Notes under the pieces: model-generated
The model's input: the letters and a program-made list of their open reading frames with translations, nothing else
Told to the model about the DNA's origin: nothing
Databases searched by the model: none
DNA from: DASYLJ01 sp964432595
GTDB taxonomy: Bacteria > Desulfobacterota > Binatia > DP-6
Length of the DNA stretch: 64,000 bases
NCBI GenBank assembly: GCA_964432595.1
Contig: CAYSOF010000008.1
Location: forward strand, 186,001-250,000
Direction of reading: 5' to 3'
Position numbers and translations under genes: made by a program
In this document: piece by piece, positions 16,625 through 26,119 of the stretch
How the letters are laid out: each line of letters begins with the position of its first letter
Numbering within the stretch: the first letter of the stretch is position 1

Positions 16625-18841
16625 ATGCCCACACCGTCTCCGTCCCCGTATCCGCTCTGGACCCACTACCGCCGCGCGACCATCGCCTTCGCCGTCGCGG
16701 TTGCCGTCGTCGGCGGCCTCGGCCTGCTCTCGCTGTCGCGGCTCCGCGCGACGCTCGCCGTGGGCGACGAGGCGCGAGAGACGGTCCAGGCCCTCCGCAC
16801 CATCGAAGTGGTCCTGGGGCGACTGAGCGATCTCGAGGCCGGCCAGCGCGGTTATCTGCTCACCGGCGACGACCGCTACCTCGAGCCCTACACGTCCGGC
16901 AGCGCGCGACTGCCGCGCGACCTGCGGCGCCTCCGCCGACTGATCGGAAGCGATCCGGACCAGGCCGTCCGCATGCTGCAGCTCGAGCCGCTCGTGGCGC
17001 AGAAGATCTCCGAGCTCGAGCTCAGCGTCGCGCGCCGGCGCACGCAGGGTACCGACGCCGCGCTCGCCGTCGTCCGTACCGACTTCGGTAAGCACACGAT
17101 GGACGCCATGCGGATGCTCCTCACCGCCATGGCACGCGAGGAGCGCGCGCACCTGCGACGGCAGGTCGGCGAGCGGGCGAGCGACGCGCGCTCGACGGCG
17201 ACCGCGGGCCTGCTCGGCAGCGCCTTCGCCGTGCTGCTGCTCGTGGGCTCGGTGCTGCTGCTGCGCCGCCAGGTCATGGAGCGTGAGCTGGCCGAGCGTG
17301 CGACGCGGGAGAGCCAGCAGCGGCTGCTGGTCACGCTGTCCAGCATCGGCGACGCCGTCATCGCCACCGACACCGCCGGTCGCGTGACCTTCATGAACCC
17401 GGTCGCCCGGGAGCTGACCGGATGGAACGACGCCGATGCGAAGGGCCGTCCGCTCATCGACGTCTTCGACATCGTCAACGAGACCACCCGCGGGCGCGTC
17501 GACAACCCCGTCGACAAGGTGCTGCGCGAGGGGCGCGTCGTCGGGCTCGCCAATCACACCGTGCTCATCGCGCGCGACGGGCACGAGCTGCCGATCGACG
17601 ACAGCGCCGCGCCCATCCGCGACGGCGACGGCGAGATCATGGGCGTCGTCCTCGTCTTCCGCGACGTCAGCGACCGCAAGGCAGCAGAGGAGACGCGCGA
17701 CCGCTATGAAGAGTCGAAGGCGGCGAACCAGGCGAAGGACGACTTCCTCGCCGTCCTGTCGCACGAGCTGCGCTCGCCGTTGAACGCGATGCTCGGCTGG
17801 GTGCGCCTGCTGCAACGGCCCGACCGCACCACCGAGATGGTCGACCGCGCGACGGAGGTGCTCGAGCGCAACATCGGTACGCAGACACGCGTGATCAACG
17901 AGCTCCTCGACGTCTCGCGCATCGTCTCCGGCCGCCTCGAGCTGGCGCTGCGCCCCGTGCGGCTGACGGACGCCGTGCGCGTCGCGGTCGAGTCGATCCG
18001 CGTCGCGGCCGAGGCGCGCGGCCTGACCCTCACCGCGACGTTGCCCGACGAAGCCACACCGCTCGTGGTGCGCGGCGACCCCGAGCGGCTGCAGCAGGTG
18101 CTCGGGAATCTCCTGACCAACGCGGTCAAGTTCACCCCGGCGGGCGGCCGCGTGGACGTGACGGTGTCGTCCGACGACGGCAACGCGCGCATCGTCGTGC
18201 GCGACACCGGCGTCGGCATCGCGCCGGCGTTCCTCCCGCACGTGTTCGAGCGCTTCCGTCAGGCCGACAGCAGCGCCAGCCGCGCGCACGGAGGGCTGGG
18301 GCTCGGCCTCGCGATCGCGCACAGCCTCGTCGAACGCCACGGCGGCACCGTGCGCGCGGAGAGCGACGGCACGGGCCACGGCGCGACGTTCATCGTCACG
18401 CTGCCGCTCGCGACCGACGCGCCGGCCGTGCTCGAGACGGCGCATGCCCTCCCGACGGCCGCCCCGATCGGCGATCTCGCGATCCTGGTCGTCGACGACG
18501 ATCTCGACACGCTGGAAGCGCTCCGGCTGGCGCTCGAGTCGCGCGGAACGCACGTGCGCACCGCGGACAACGTCGGCGCGGCGCTGGCCGCGTGGGACGC
18601 GGCGCGGCCCGACGTCCTCGTCAGCGACATCAGCATGCCCGGCGAGAACGGCTACGACCTGATCCGCGCGATCCGCGCACGCGACGGCGGCGACACGCCC
18701 GCGGTCGCGATCACCGGCCTCGTCAGCAAGGAGGATCGGGCGGCCGCGCTCGCGGCGGGCTTCGACGAGCACCTGTCGAAGCCGATCGACCCGGAGCTGC
18801 TCGTGCGCGCGATCGGCGCGCTGGCAGCGACGCGGCGGTAG
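16625..18841 (+). CDS. Hybrid sensor histidine kinase with receiver domain
   Basis: A 738-residue protein. A membrane helix (about 20-40) leads into a periplasmic CHASE3-like helical sensor (VLGRLSDLEAGQRGYLLTGD) up to about residue 190, and a second helix is near 195-215. A PAS domain (about 235-345) is followed by HisKA with phospho-acceptor H380 in VLSHELRSPLN. The HATPase domain carries NLLTNAVKF, DTGVGI and GGLGLGLAI. A C-terminal receiver (about 615-730) has acceptor D668 in VLVSDISMPGENG and the conserved SKP lysine. The ligand and any downstream partner are unknown; no separate response regulator is adjacent. CHASE3 kinases often respond to membrane or envelope state, which would fit the neighbouring lipid gene, but that is inference. 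Confidence 0.92.
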   Translation: MPTPSPSPYPLWTHYRRATIAFAVAVAVVGGLGLLSLSRLRATLAVGDEARETVQALRTIEVVLGRLSDLEAGQRGYLLTGDDRYLEPYTSGSARLPRDLRRLRRLIGSDPDQAVRMLQLEPLVAQKISELELSVARRRTQGTDAALAVVRTDFGKHTMDAMRMLLTAMAREERAHLRRQVGERASDARSTATAGLLGSAFAVLLLVGSVLLLRRQVMERELAERATRESQQRLLVTLSSIGDAVIATDTAGRVTFMNPVARELTGWNDADAKGRPLIDVFDIVNETTRGRVDNPVDKVLREGRVVGLANHTVLIARDGHELPIDDSAAPIRDGDGEIMGVVLVFRDVSDRKAAEETRDRYEESKAANQAKDDFLAVLSHELRSPLNAMLGWVRLLQRPDRTTEMVDRATEVLERNIGTQTRVINELLDVSRIVSGRLELALRPVRLTDAVRVAVESIRVAAEARGLTLTATLPDEATPLVVRGDPERLQQVLGNLLTNAVKFTPAGGRVDVTVSSDDGNARIVVRDTGVGIAPAFLPHVFERFRQADSSASRAHGGLGLGLAIAHSLVERHGGTVRAESDGTGHGATFIVTLPLATDAPAVLETAHALPTAAPIGDLAILVVDDDLDTLEALRLALESRGTHVRTADNVGAALAAWDAARPDVLVSDISMPGENGYDLIRAIRARDGGDTPAVAITGLVSKEDRAAALAAGFDEHLSKPIDPELLVRAIGALAATRR

Positions 18842-18849
18842 CGCCGGAG

Positions 18850-19056
18850 CTACGCGGGGCGGATCAGCATGCCGCCGCAGTCGACGCAGTACGCCGATTG
18901 CCGTCGCCGCGCCGCCGCGTGCTTGGCGTCGGTGCACGGGGCCGCGACGATGGACGGATTCACGACGCTGCCACACTGAGGACAGTGCGCCACCGGCGCG
19001 TCCTGCCGCCGGTGATTCATGTTCTCGCAGGCCACGCCGGAGCGGCGCGAGATCAC
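18850..19056 (-). CDS. Zinc-ribbon small protein, 68 aa
   Basis: A 68-residue protein with HCPQCGSVV and YCVDCGGML, two Cys-x2-Cys knuckles about 32 residues apart, plus CENMNH near the N-terminus. The GTG start at 19056 overlaps the TGA of the preceding zinc-ribbon gene (GTGA), so it is translated by coupling. Likely a zinc-binding ribbon; partner and role unknown. Confidence 0.55.
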   Translation of the reverse strand: MISRRSGVACENMNHRRQDAPVAHCPQCGSVVNPSIVAAPCTDAKHAAARRRQSAYCVDCGGMLIRPA

Positions 19057-19253
19057 TTCGGCTTCGCCGCCGGCACCGGGCGCGGCGCAGCCGGCGGCGA
19101 GGAATGATCCGCCATCAGGAACGTCGAGCGCGTCACGGCCACGACTTCGTTACAACGCGGGCACTTCGGCGTCATGCTGCTGCCCGCCGCCCCGTGGAGA
19201 AAGGACAGAGCACTCTGGCAGTGCGGACACGGACCAAACGTTGCGGTCGCCAT
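19053..19253 (-). CDS. Zinc-ribbon small protein, 66 aa
   Basis: A 66-residue protein: GPCPHCQSALSF and KCPRCNEVV supply two Cys-x2-Cys pairs of a rubredoxin-like zinc ribbon. A proline/alanine-rich basic tail follows (PPAAPRPVPAAKPK). A strong Shine-Dalgarno (GAGGAGG) sits 5 bases before the ATG at 19253. First gene of a coupled pair with the 68-residue ribbon. No enzyme domain is attached. Confidence 0.65.
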   Translation of the reverse strand: MATATFGPCPHCQSALSFLHGAAGSSMTPKCPRCNEVVAVTRSTFLMADHSSPPAAPRPVPAAKPK

Positions 19254-19589
19254 CGAAACCTCCTCGGCCTGTGGCCTGGATTGATGGCGCCGACGCTCGC
19301 GGGGGCCTTGTCCGCGAGGCGGTGAAATCGCGTCCCGCGCCGCGCAGCGCGCGGTCACCGACCCGATTGCGTTCGACGGTATCGGTCGCGCAACTGAGCG
19401 TCAACCCGGGCGCCCGCCGCTCGTACCGACGAGCTCCGGACGGCGTGCCGTCGCAGCTCGACCGTCTCCGACTCTCTTTTTTCAGACGTGTACGCCGTGG
19501 CGCGCCGGCTTTGCCGGCCGCGCCATGCCGGGCGGGCGAAACGACCGCTACACTCGCGCTCGGACCGAGGCGCAGCCTCGGGCCGGCGT
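19254..19589. other. Intergenic region, no gene seen
   Basis: 336 bases between the zinc-ribbon start and the lipase-like gene's stop. A GC-rich hairpin at 19499-19524 (GGCGCGCCGGC, TTT loop, GCCGGCCGCGCC with one bulge) lies 66 bases past the lipase-like stop. No U-run follows on that strand, so it is not a canonical terminator. I see no clear promoter. Confidence 0.4.
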
Positions 19590-21590
19590 CTAAAACTGCG
19601 GCCCCGTGCAGGGCGCGCCGTCGCAGACGTCGGGCAGCAGGCCGTCGGGATGCCAGAAGGCATCCTTCAGCGCCATCACCGCCGGGATCTTCGGCGTATC
19701 GTCGTGCGGATCGTGGCCGATGCGCGGGGCCGTGTTCTCGAGCGGGGAGAGCTCGGCGTCGGTATCCCACAAGAAGTAGCCGGACTTCGGGTAGGGGTAG
19801 AATGGGATGGCCGGGATGCCGAAGTCGTGCTCCCCACCGTGCTCGCGGCCGGGGCGCACGACCGGCTCGTGGCGCGGGACGTTCATCGTCCGCGCCTCGA
19901 CCTGCAGCGCGTACTCGCTCACCTGGTGGTCGCCGACCGCGCCGAGCAGCAGCACCTGCTTTCGCGGCGTGCGCGGATACGGGTTCTGCGTGAGGTGCTG
20001 CGCGTAGCCGTTCGTCTCGCCGCGGTCCCACAGCATCTGGATGACGTTGAGCGCGATCAGCTGGTCGTACGGATCGGGATAGCCGATGTCGAGGAACGTC
20101 TTGTAGAGGTCGAAGTCGACGCTGCGGGGCAGCAGCGTCGAGTAGTTCATGCCCGCCTCACCGAGCACGCACCGACGGAAGTCGCGCGCGACGGCGCACA
20201 GCGCACCGCCGAGGATCGCGCCCTGGCTGTTGCCGTCGAAGTAGAGCTCGCCGGTCTCGATCGCGGGCACGCCGTCGATGCGAAACGCCGGATGGCTCGC
20301 GAAGCCGTCGGGATGCTTCATCAGGCGGCCGAGCACCAGGAAGTTGAGCAGGCCCTGCTGCAGCCGATCGGCGAGCGTCGGGAATTGCGAGAGGTCCTGC
20401 AGGATCGCGATCGCGTTGAGGATGTCCTCCTCCGCCATGCCGATCCAGTCGGTCGCGCAGTACGCGATGTTGTACGTCGCCGCCATCGTGCGCGTGAGCG
20501 AGCCGTTCACCTCGCCCTGGTCGCCGAGCAGGCCGTGACCATAGAGCGCCATGCGCGCGGGCCCGGGGACCGCGCTGTTCGGCAGGTTGCAGGTGAAGGT
20601 GGCGGTGAAGAACCCGCGCTGGCGCGTCGGGAGCCCGCGCTCGTCCAGCACGAAGCGCTGGCCCGGCCCGCCGCCGTTGGGCAGGTAGAGCGGCACCAGG
20701 AACGTGCCCTGGATGCGGCGACGGAACTCCGCCCGGGGGTTCTCCGTCACCGACGTGACGTTGAAGATCGGCGAACGCGGACCGATCTCGCGAAAGGCAT
20801 GGTCGCGGATGCGGAGCATGCGGTCGGCGATGTTGCGCCCGCTGGCGACGGTGAAGTCGAAGGCGAGCTGGAGGTCGGCGCGCGCCACGCCGGCCTCGCG
20901 CAGGCTGCGGAAGACCTTCTCCATGTGGTCGCGACGCGACTCGAACGTCGCGTCGTTCGTGCACACGCCGTCGCGGTACGACGCGAACGCGGGCGACGCC
21001 GGCAGCGCTGCGTTCGCACCGTCGACCAGGCCGCGCACCGCCACGATGTAGCGACGGCCCTCGATCCAGTTCGTCACCGGCCGCACCACGATCGCGCGGC
21101 TGCCCTCCGGCGAGACCAGGTCGTGCTCCGCCCAGACGCGCATGCGCTTCCCGGTGCGCGCATCGATCACGACGATCGGCGACTCGGCGTCCTCCGAGCT
21201 GGCCGTGTCGGTGATGGGCGGCGCGCCGGACAGCGTCAGGTCGGCCGTCGGGAACCAGATCAGGACCGCGGCGCCGGGGCTGAAGCCGTCGTTGCGGTTC
21301 AGCTCGACGGTGTCCAGCGGTATGCCGCCGATGTTCTTCGGCACGCCGCCCGGCGTGAAGTGGATGCGACGGCCGGTGCGACTGCCCGGGTCGGCGACCG
21401 TGAAGTAGTCGTTCGGGAAGGGCAGCATGCACCGCGCCGGCGCGAGCGGGTCGCAGTCGGCCTGCCGCGAGAGGTCGATGCCGAGCGCCGCCGGATCCTG
21501 ACCCGCACCGCACGTGGCGGCGTCGGCGCGGGACACGAGGAGCAGGAGCGCCGCGACGGCGGCGACGCGGGCGACGATCGGATGGAGCAT
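19590..21590 (-). CDS. Secreted lipase-like alpha/beta hydrolase
   Basis: A 666-residue protein with a signal peptide cut near SRADA|ATCG. The N-terminal half contains CMLPFPNDYFTVADP and DGFSPGAAVLIWFP, which resembles the N-terminal domain of extracellular lipases of the Pla-1/cef and VolA type. The hydrolase half has YGHGLLGDQGEVN (oxyanion region) and FDGNSQGAILGG, giving a G-x-S-x-G nucleophile elbow (GNSQG). The catalytic histidine may be in GAVGDHQVSEY or the HGGEHDFG region. A GGAGGAGG Shine-Dalgarno precedes the ATG. It is a paralogue of the 877-residue protein encoded upstream on the same strand. Substrate is not known. Confidence 0.75.
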   Translation of the reverse strand: MLHPIVARVAAVAALLLLVSRADAATCGAGQDPAALGIDLSRQADCDPLAPARCMLPFPNDYFTVADPGSRTGRRIHFTPGGVPKNIGGIPLDTVELNRNDGFSPGAAVLIWFPTADLTLSGAPPITDTASSEDAESPIVVIDARTGKRMRVWAEHDLVSPEGSRAIVVRPVTNWIEGRRYIVAVRGLVDGANAALPASPAFASYRDGVCTNDATFESRRDHMEKVFRSLREAGVARADLQLAFDFTVASGRNIADRMLRIRDHAFREIGPRSPIFNVTSVTENPRAEFRRRIQGTFLVPLYLPNGGGPGQRFVLDERGLPTRQRGFFTATFTCNLPNSAVPGPARMALYGHGLLGDQGEVNGSLTRTMAATYNIAYCATDWIGMAEEDILNAIAILQDLSQFPTLADRLQQGLLNFLVLGRLMKHPDGFASHPAFRIDGVPAIETGELYFDGNSQGAILGGALCAVARDFRRCVLGEAGMNYSTLLPRSVDFDLYKTFLDIGYPDPYDQLIALNVIQMLWDRGETNGYAQHLTQNPYPRTPRKQVLLLGAVGDHQVSEYALQVEARTMNVPRHEPVVRPGREHGGEHDFGIPAIPFYPYPKSGYFLWDTDAELSPLENTAPRIGHDPHDDTPKIPAVMALKDAFWHPDGLLPDVCDGAPCTGPQF

Positions 21591-21683
21591 CGGTGAACCT
21601 CCTCCGAGGGACCCCTCCCTCGGGCCGGAAACCGCAGCGGCCGCGCGTGGGATGCACGCGCGGCCGCCGTCAGGAGCGTTGCG

Positions 21684-24317
21684 TCAGGGCACGACGCAGG
21701 GCGCGCCGCTGCAGACGTCGACGACCGCGCCGTTGGTCTTCAGGAACTCGGACTTCTGCTGCCGTCCGATGACGGAGTTGCGCGGGTCGGAGTGCGGATC
21801 GCTGCCCGCCGTCGGCGCCGTGTTGGTGATCGGCGGCGCCGGCTCGTTGCTGTCGAAGATGATGAGGGCCGAGCCGTCGAACGGATACGCCGGGATCGCG
21901 GGAATCCCGAAGTAGGGGTCGACGTCGGTATGCCGTCCGGGGGAGATCGCCGGCTGGTGGATCGACGCGCCGATCGTGCGCGCCTCGATCTCGGTCGCGA
22001 CGTTCGCGACCTGGTGGTCGCCGAACGCCAGCTGCAGGAGGACCTTGTGCGACGGCGTGTTCGGCAGCGGGTCGTTCATGATGTGCCGCGCGTAACCGTT
22101 CGGCTCGGAGCGGTCCCACAGCATCTGGATGAGCGCCAGCACGAGCGGCCGCTGGAGCTGGTTCGGATAGGCCGGGTACAGGACGGCCGAGTACGCGGTG
22201 AAGTCGGTGCTGCGCGTGAGCAGCAGCGAGTAGTTCATCCCGGGGACGCCGAGGACGCCGCGCGTGATGTCCTGCGCGACGGCCATCACCGTGCCGCCGA
22301 AGATGCCGCCCTGGCTGTTGCCGTCGTAGAAGACGTCGCTCGTGTCGATGACGGGGTTCCCGAGCTGATCCTGGAACGCGGCGTTCGCGACGAAGCCGTT
22401 CGGGTGGATCATGAGGCGCGCCAGGAACAGCTGGTTCACCATCGACTGCTGCAGGCGGTCGGTGAAGCTCGGGAACTTCGAGACGTCCTGCAGGATGCCG
22501 ATGGCGTTGGTGATGTCCTCGTCCGCCATGCCGATCCACTTCGTCGCGCAGAAGACGAAGTTGTGCTCGTTCGCCATGCTGCGGACGTTGCCCGCCGACA
22601 CCTCGGTGTGCGCTCCGAGGAGCCCGTGGCCGTAGATCGACGCGCGCGCCGGCACCGCCGTGGCGCCGGCGTTCGCGAGCGCGGCGCGCGGGATGTTGCA
22701 GACGAACGACGCGGGCTGCGTCGTGGCCTGGTGCGTCGGCAGGCCGTTACCGTCGAGGACGAACTTCGCAGGCGCCGTCGTCGAGTCGACGTAGCGCTCG
22801 ACCTGGAAGGTCCCGGTGATGCGCCGGAAGATGCGATCGTCGAGCTCGTTCTCGATGTTCGAGATCACGAACGCGGGCGCCGCCGAGCCGAGACGAGCGA
22901 ACGCGTCGTCACGGATGTGCAGTAGCCGCTCGGTGATGCTGCGCTGGCTCGAGACGGTGAAGTCCCAGGCCAGGTAGAGGTCGTTGCGCGCGACGCCGGC
23001 CGACGCGAGCGTCGTGAAGATCGCCTCCATGTGCGGCCGGCGCGCTTCCAGGGCCGCGATGCCCGTCGGGGTGTCGTCGCGGTACGCCGCGAACTCGGCC
23101 GCCGGCGGGATGATCGTGCCCGACGAATCCTTCAGGTTGCGGAGCGCGACGATGTAGCGCGTGCTCTCGTCGAAGTTCACCGCGGGACGGAGGATGAGCG
23201 CCTGCTGCGCCGGGTTCGTCGCGTTGGCGTCGAGCTCGGCCCAGAAGAGGTGCTGCTGCAGCGTGTCGGCGTTGATGATGACGATCGGCGCGCCGACGTC
23301 GAGCGAACGCTCGATGTCGGTGATCGGCGCGGCGCCCGTCTGCGCGAGGTCGACGCCGGGGACGCGGAGCAGGATGCTCGAGCCCGGGCTGAAGCCGTCG
23401 TTCAGGTTGTAGTCGGCGATCTCGACCGGGACGTTGTTGTTGTTGCGCGGCATCCCCGCGGTCGCGAAGTGGACGCGGCGCCCGGTGTCGGTCGTCGGGT
23501 CTTCCTTCGTCAGGTAGTCGCTCGGGTACGGATACATGCAGTCGGCCTGGTCGAGCGGATCGCACGGGCAGGTGCAGTCGAACTGGCAGACGGCCGTACC
23601 GCCGCACGACGTGCCGGGCGTGTCGCACTGCTCGCCGGGATCGATCGTGCCGTTCAGGCAGGACGGGGCGATCGTCGTCGTGGTCGTGCTCGACGTCGTC
23701 GTGGTGGTGGAGGTCGAGGTCGTCGGCACCGTGGTCGTCGAGAAACACGTGCCCTGCGACGTCGGGTTCATGACCTTGAAGAGCGTCGCCCCCTTGTTCA
23801 CCACGTCGCCGTCCCAGAAGCGGACGGTGTAGCGATCGCCGCCGCCGAGGATCGTGAGGCGCGCACAGCCATTGCCGCCAGGGTTGGGCGGGACGAGGCT
23901 GAACGGTCCACCCTTGCCGGAGATCACGACCTTCACCTGGAAGGTGCCGTTGGCCGACTTCTTGATCTGGACGCCCTTCACCGGGCCGTTGTCGCCCTTC
24001 GGGTCCTTGTACTTGTAGCCCTTCGCCGCGTCGCCGCTCCAGAACGGCTTGCCGGTGGTCGGGCTGGTGCCGGCGGGCAGGAGGAACGACGGCCCGGCGT
24101 TGTCCGCAACGACGATCAGCGACGCGCCGTTGGTCACCGGGTCGCCGACCAACGTGTCGGGGCTGGAGGTCTCCTTCCCGGTCACCACCAGGCTCCGCTT
24201 CTCCGGCGTGCTCGGGTTCTTGAGAATGTACTTCTTCCCCAGGATGGACTGGTCGGCGGCGAACGAGACCGCCGCGGTGCATGCGAGCAGGACGGCGAGA
24301 AGCGGATGACGCGTCAT
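21684..24317 (-). CDS. Secreted lipase-like hydrolase with N-terminal KGYKY domain
   Basis: An 877-residue protein. After a signal peptide (about 1-20) comes a 170-residue domain (GKKYILKNPSTPEKR, AAKGYKYKDPKGDNGPV) homologous to the C-terminal domains of other secreted proteins in this window. A Thr/Ser linker (about 196-216) and a Cys-rich segment follow (NGTIDPGEQCD and CGGTAVCQFDCTCPCD). Residues about 255-877 match the neighbouring 666-residue lipase-like protein: CMYPYPSDYLTKEDP, YGHGLLGAHTEV, and the nucleophile elbow YDGNSQGGIFGG. Here the shared domain lies before rather than after the catalytic part. GGAG lies 6 bases before the ATG. The 93-base gap downstream suggests a possible operon with the paralogue. 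Confidence 0.75.
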   Translation of the reverse strand: MTRHPLLAVLLACTAAVSFAADQSILGKKYILKNPSTPEKRSLVVTGKETSSPDTLVGDPVTNGASLIVVADNAGPSFLLPAGTSPTTGKPFWSGDAAKGYKYKDPKGDNGPVKGVQIKKSANGTFQVKVVISGKGGPFSLVPPNPGGNGCARLTILGGGDRYTVRFWDGDVVNKGATLFKVMNPTSQGTCFSTTTVPTTSTSTTTTTSSTTTTTIAPSCLNGTIDPGEQCDTPGTSCGGTAVCQFDCTCPCDPLDQADCMYPYPSDYLTKEDPTTDTGRRVHFATAGMPRNNNNVPVEIADYNLNDGFSPGSSILLRVPGVDLAQTGAAPITDIERSLDVGAPIVIINADTLQQHLFWAELDANATNPAQQALILRPAVNFDESTRYIVALRNLKDSSGTIIPPAAEFAAYRDDTPTGIAALEARRPHMEAIFTTLASAGVARNDLYLAWDFTVSSQRSITERLLHIRDDAFARLGSAAPAFVISNIENELDDRIFRRITGTFQVERYVDSTTAPAKFVLDGNGLPTHQATTQPASFVCNIPRAALANAGATAVPARASIYGHGLLGAHTEVSAGNVRSMANEHNFVFCATKWIGMADEDITNAIGILQDVSKFPSFTDRLQQSMVNQLFLARLMIHPNGFVANAAFQDQLGNPVIDTSDVFYDGNSQGGIFGGTVMAVAQDITRGVLGVPGMNYSLLLTRSTDFTAYSAVLYPAYPNQLQRPLVLALIQMLWDRSEPNGYARHIMNDPLPNTPSHKVLLQLAFGDHQVANVATEIEARTIGASIHQPAISPGRHTDVDPYFGIPAIPAYPFDGSALIIFDSNEPAPPITNTAPTAGSDPHSDPRNSVIGRQQKSEFLKTNGAVVDVCSGAPCVVP

Positions 24318-24372
24318 TGAGGCTCCGTCGAAGGGTTGGTGCTCGGCGAGCGAGCGGCCGTGGGGTTGTTGG

Positions 24373-24397
24373 GGAGGTACCGCGGAGGCCTACCTCC
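24373..24397. repeat. Inverted repeat between divergent genes
   Basis: GGAGGTA and TACCTCC arms flank an 11-base loop, in the gap between the 877-residue secreted hydrolase (minus) and glycyl-tRNA synthetase (plus). It could be an operator or a 5' leader hairpin; no T-box-like elements are evident. Confidence 0.3.
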
Positions 24398-24511
24398 GGC
24401 CCCCCCTGGGCATGCGGGACCGTACCGACCCCCCCTCGAAGCTGTCAACGAGAAAAACCAGTGATGGCGGGCCCGGTTGCAGTGCTCCGCGTCATCGGAG
24501 ATGAAGTCCGG

Positions 24512-26119
24512 ATGCCCACTCCCACCGGACCGGCGCTGATGGAGAAGCTGGTCTCCCTCTGCAAGCGCCGCGGCTTCATCTTCCAGTCCTCCGAGATCTA
24601 CGGCGGCATCAACGGCTTCTGGGACTACGGCCCGCTCGGGGTCGAGCTCAAGAACAACCTGCGCGACGCCTGGTGGGACGTGATGGTGCGCAACCCGCCG
24701 CTCGGCCCGGACGGCCGCGAGGTCGACATCGTCGGCCTCGACTGCTCGATCATCAGCCACCCGCGCGTCTGGGAGGCCAGCGGCCACGTCGGCGGCTTCG
24801 CCGACCCCATGCAGACGTGCCGGCACTGCAAGCGCCTCTTCCGGGCCGATCACGTCGAGGATCTGCTGGGCGAGGCCGAGTGGGTGCAGTCGCTGCTCGC
24901 GGCCACCCCGTCCGGCAACACCCCGGGCACCTACGTCGCCAGTCATCCCGAGCTGAAGCGCTGGGCCGAGACCAAGGGCAAGAAGGTCGCGCCCGGGCTG
25001 CTGCTGGTACGGAAGCCCGCCGAGACGCTGGCCGGCGTGGTCGGCGACGCGATGGACGTGTCGACCCTGCTACGCGTGCTGTCGTCGGACGGCGCCTCCA
25101 CCGAGGGCGTGCAGCCGCCCTGCCCCAACTGCGGCGGCGATCTCACCGAGCCGCGGCAGTTCAACCTGATGTTCGAGACGTACACCGGCGCGGTGCGCGA
25201 CGAGGAGTCGAAGGCGTACCTCCGTCCGGAGACCGCGCAGGGGATGTTCTACAACTTCAAGAACGTCCTCGACTCGACGCGCGTGAAGATCCCGTTCGGC
25301 ATCTGCCAGGTCGGCCGCAGCTTCCGCAACGAGGTCACGCCGCGGAACTTCATCTTCCGCTCGCGCGAGTTCGAGCAGATGGAGCTCGAGTTCTTCGTCC
25401 ACCCGAGCGAGGCCGACACCTGGTACCAGTACTGGCGCCGGCAGCGCTTCGACTGGTGGTGCTCGCTCGGCCTCGCCGGGAAGAACCTGCGGCTCCGCGA
25501 TCACGACCAGGACGAGCTCGCGCACTACGCGAAGGATTCCGGCGGCTGCTGCGACGTCGAGTACGCGTTCCCGTTCTCGGGCGAGAAGGGCTTCACCGAG
25601 CTCGAGGGCATCGCGTACCGCAGCAACTACGACCTGACGCAGCACCAGAAGGTCAGCGGCGTGAAGCTCGAGTACTTCGACCAGGAGAAGAACGAGCGCT
25701 ACCTGCCGCACGTGATCGAGCCCGCGGCCGGCCTGACGCGCGGTCTGCTCGCCGCGCTGTGCGAGGCGTACACTGTCGACGAGAGCCGGCCGTCGCCCGA
25801 GCTGATGCGCTTCCACCCGCGGCTCGCGCCCGTGAAGGCGGGCGTGTTTCCGCTCGTCAACAAGGAAGGCATGCCGGAGATCGCGGAGAAGATCTACCGC
25901 GACATCCGCAAGCACGTCGGCCCGGCGCAGTACGACGCGAAGCAGAGCATCGGCAAGCGCTACGCGCGCATGGACGAGGCCGGCACGCCGTTCTGCATCA
26001 CCGTCGACGGACAGACCGTGACGGACCAGACGGTGACGGTGCGCGACCGCGACACCGGGGCGCAGATCCGTGTGGCGGCGGATCGGGTCGTGGCGTACGT
26101 GGCCGAGCGGGTGCGTTAA
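24512..26119 (+). CDS. glyS: Glycine--tRNA ligase, dimeric class II
   Basis: A 535-residue eukaryote/archaea-type alpha2 GlyRS, not the alpha2-beta2 form. KLVSLCKRRGFIFQSSEIYGG, FWDYGPLGVELKNNL (motif 1), YLRPETAQGMFYNFKN, FRNEVTPRNFIFRSREFEQME (motif 2) and GLTRGLLAAL (motif 3) are all present, followed by the anticodon-binding domain. A CRHCKRLF...CPNCGG four-cysteine insertion could bind zinc. The ATG at 24512 gives the family's normal short N-terminus and has GGAG upstream; an ATG at 24464 would add 16 residues. Its last 4 bases overlap the convergent DUF2235 gene. It charges tRNA-Gly in the cytoplasm. Confidence 0.95.
   Translation: MPTPTGPALMEKLVSLCKRRGFIFQSSEIYGGINGFWDYGPLGVELKNNLRDAWWDVMVRNPPLGPDGREVDIVGLDCSIISHPRVWEASGHVGGFADPMQTCRHCKRLFRADHVEDLLGEAEWVQSLLAATPSGNTPGTYVASHPELKRWAETKGKKVAPGLLLVRKPAETLAGVVGDAMDVSTLLRVLSSDGASTEGVQPPCPNCGGDLTEPRQFNLMFETYTGAVRDEESKAYLRPETAQGMFYNFKNVLDSTRVKIPFGICQVGRSFRNEVTPRNFIFRSREFEQMELEFFVHPSEADTWYQYWRRQRFDWWCSLGLAGKNLRLRDHDQDELAHYAKDSGGCCDVEYAFPFSGEKGFTELEGIAYRSNYDLTQHQKVSGVKLEYFDQEKNERYLPHVIEPAAGLTRGLLAALCEAYTVDESRPSPELMRFHPRLAPVKAGVFPLVNKEGMPEIAEKIYRDIRKHVGPAQYDAKQSIGKRYARMDEAGTPFCITVDGQTVTDQTVTVRDRDTGAQIRVAADRVVAYVAERVR

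Noticed and set aside
19488..21596. A 702-codon plus-strand open frame opposite the lipase-like gene
   Set aside because: It is Arg/Ala/Val-rich without any domain, has no start signal, and mirrors a well-supported gene on the other strand; long shadows are expected at about 70% GC.
24373..24511. T-box leader for glycyl-tRNA synthetase
   Set aside because: There is an inverted repeat but no specifier loop or conserved T-box sequence that I can see.
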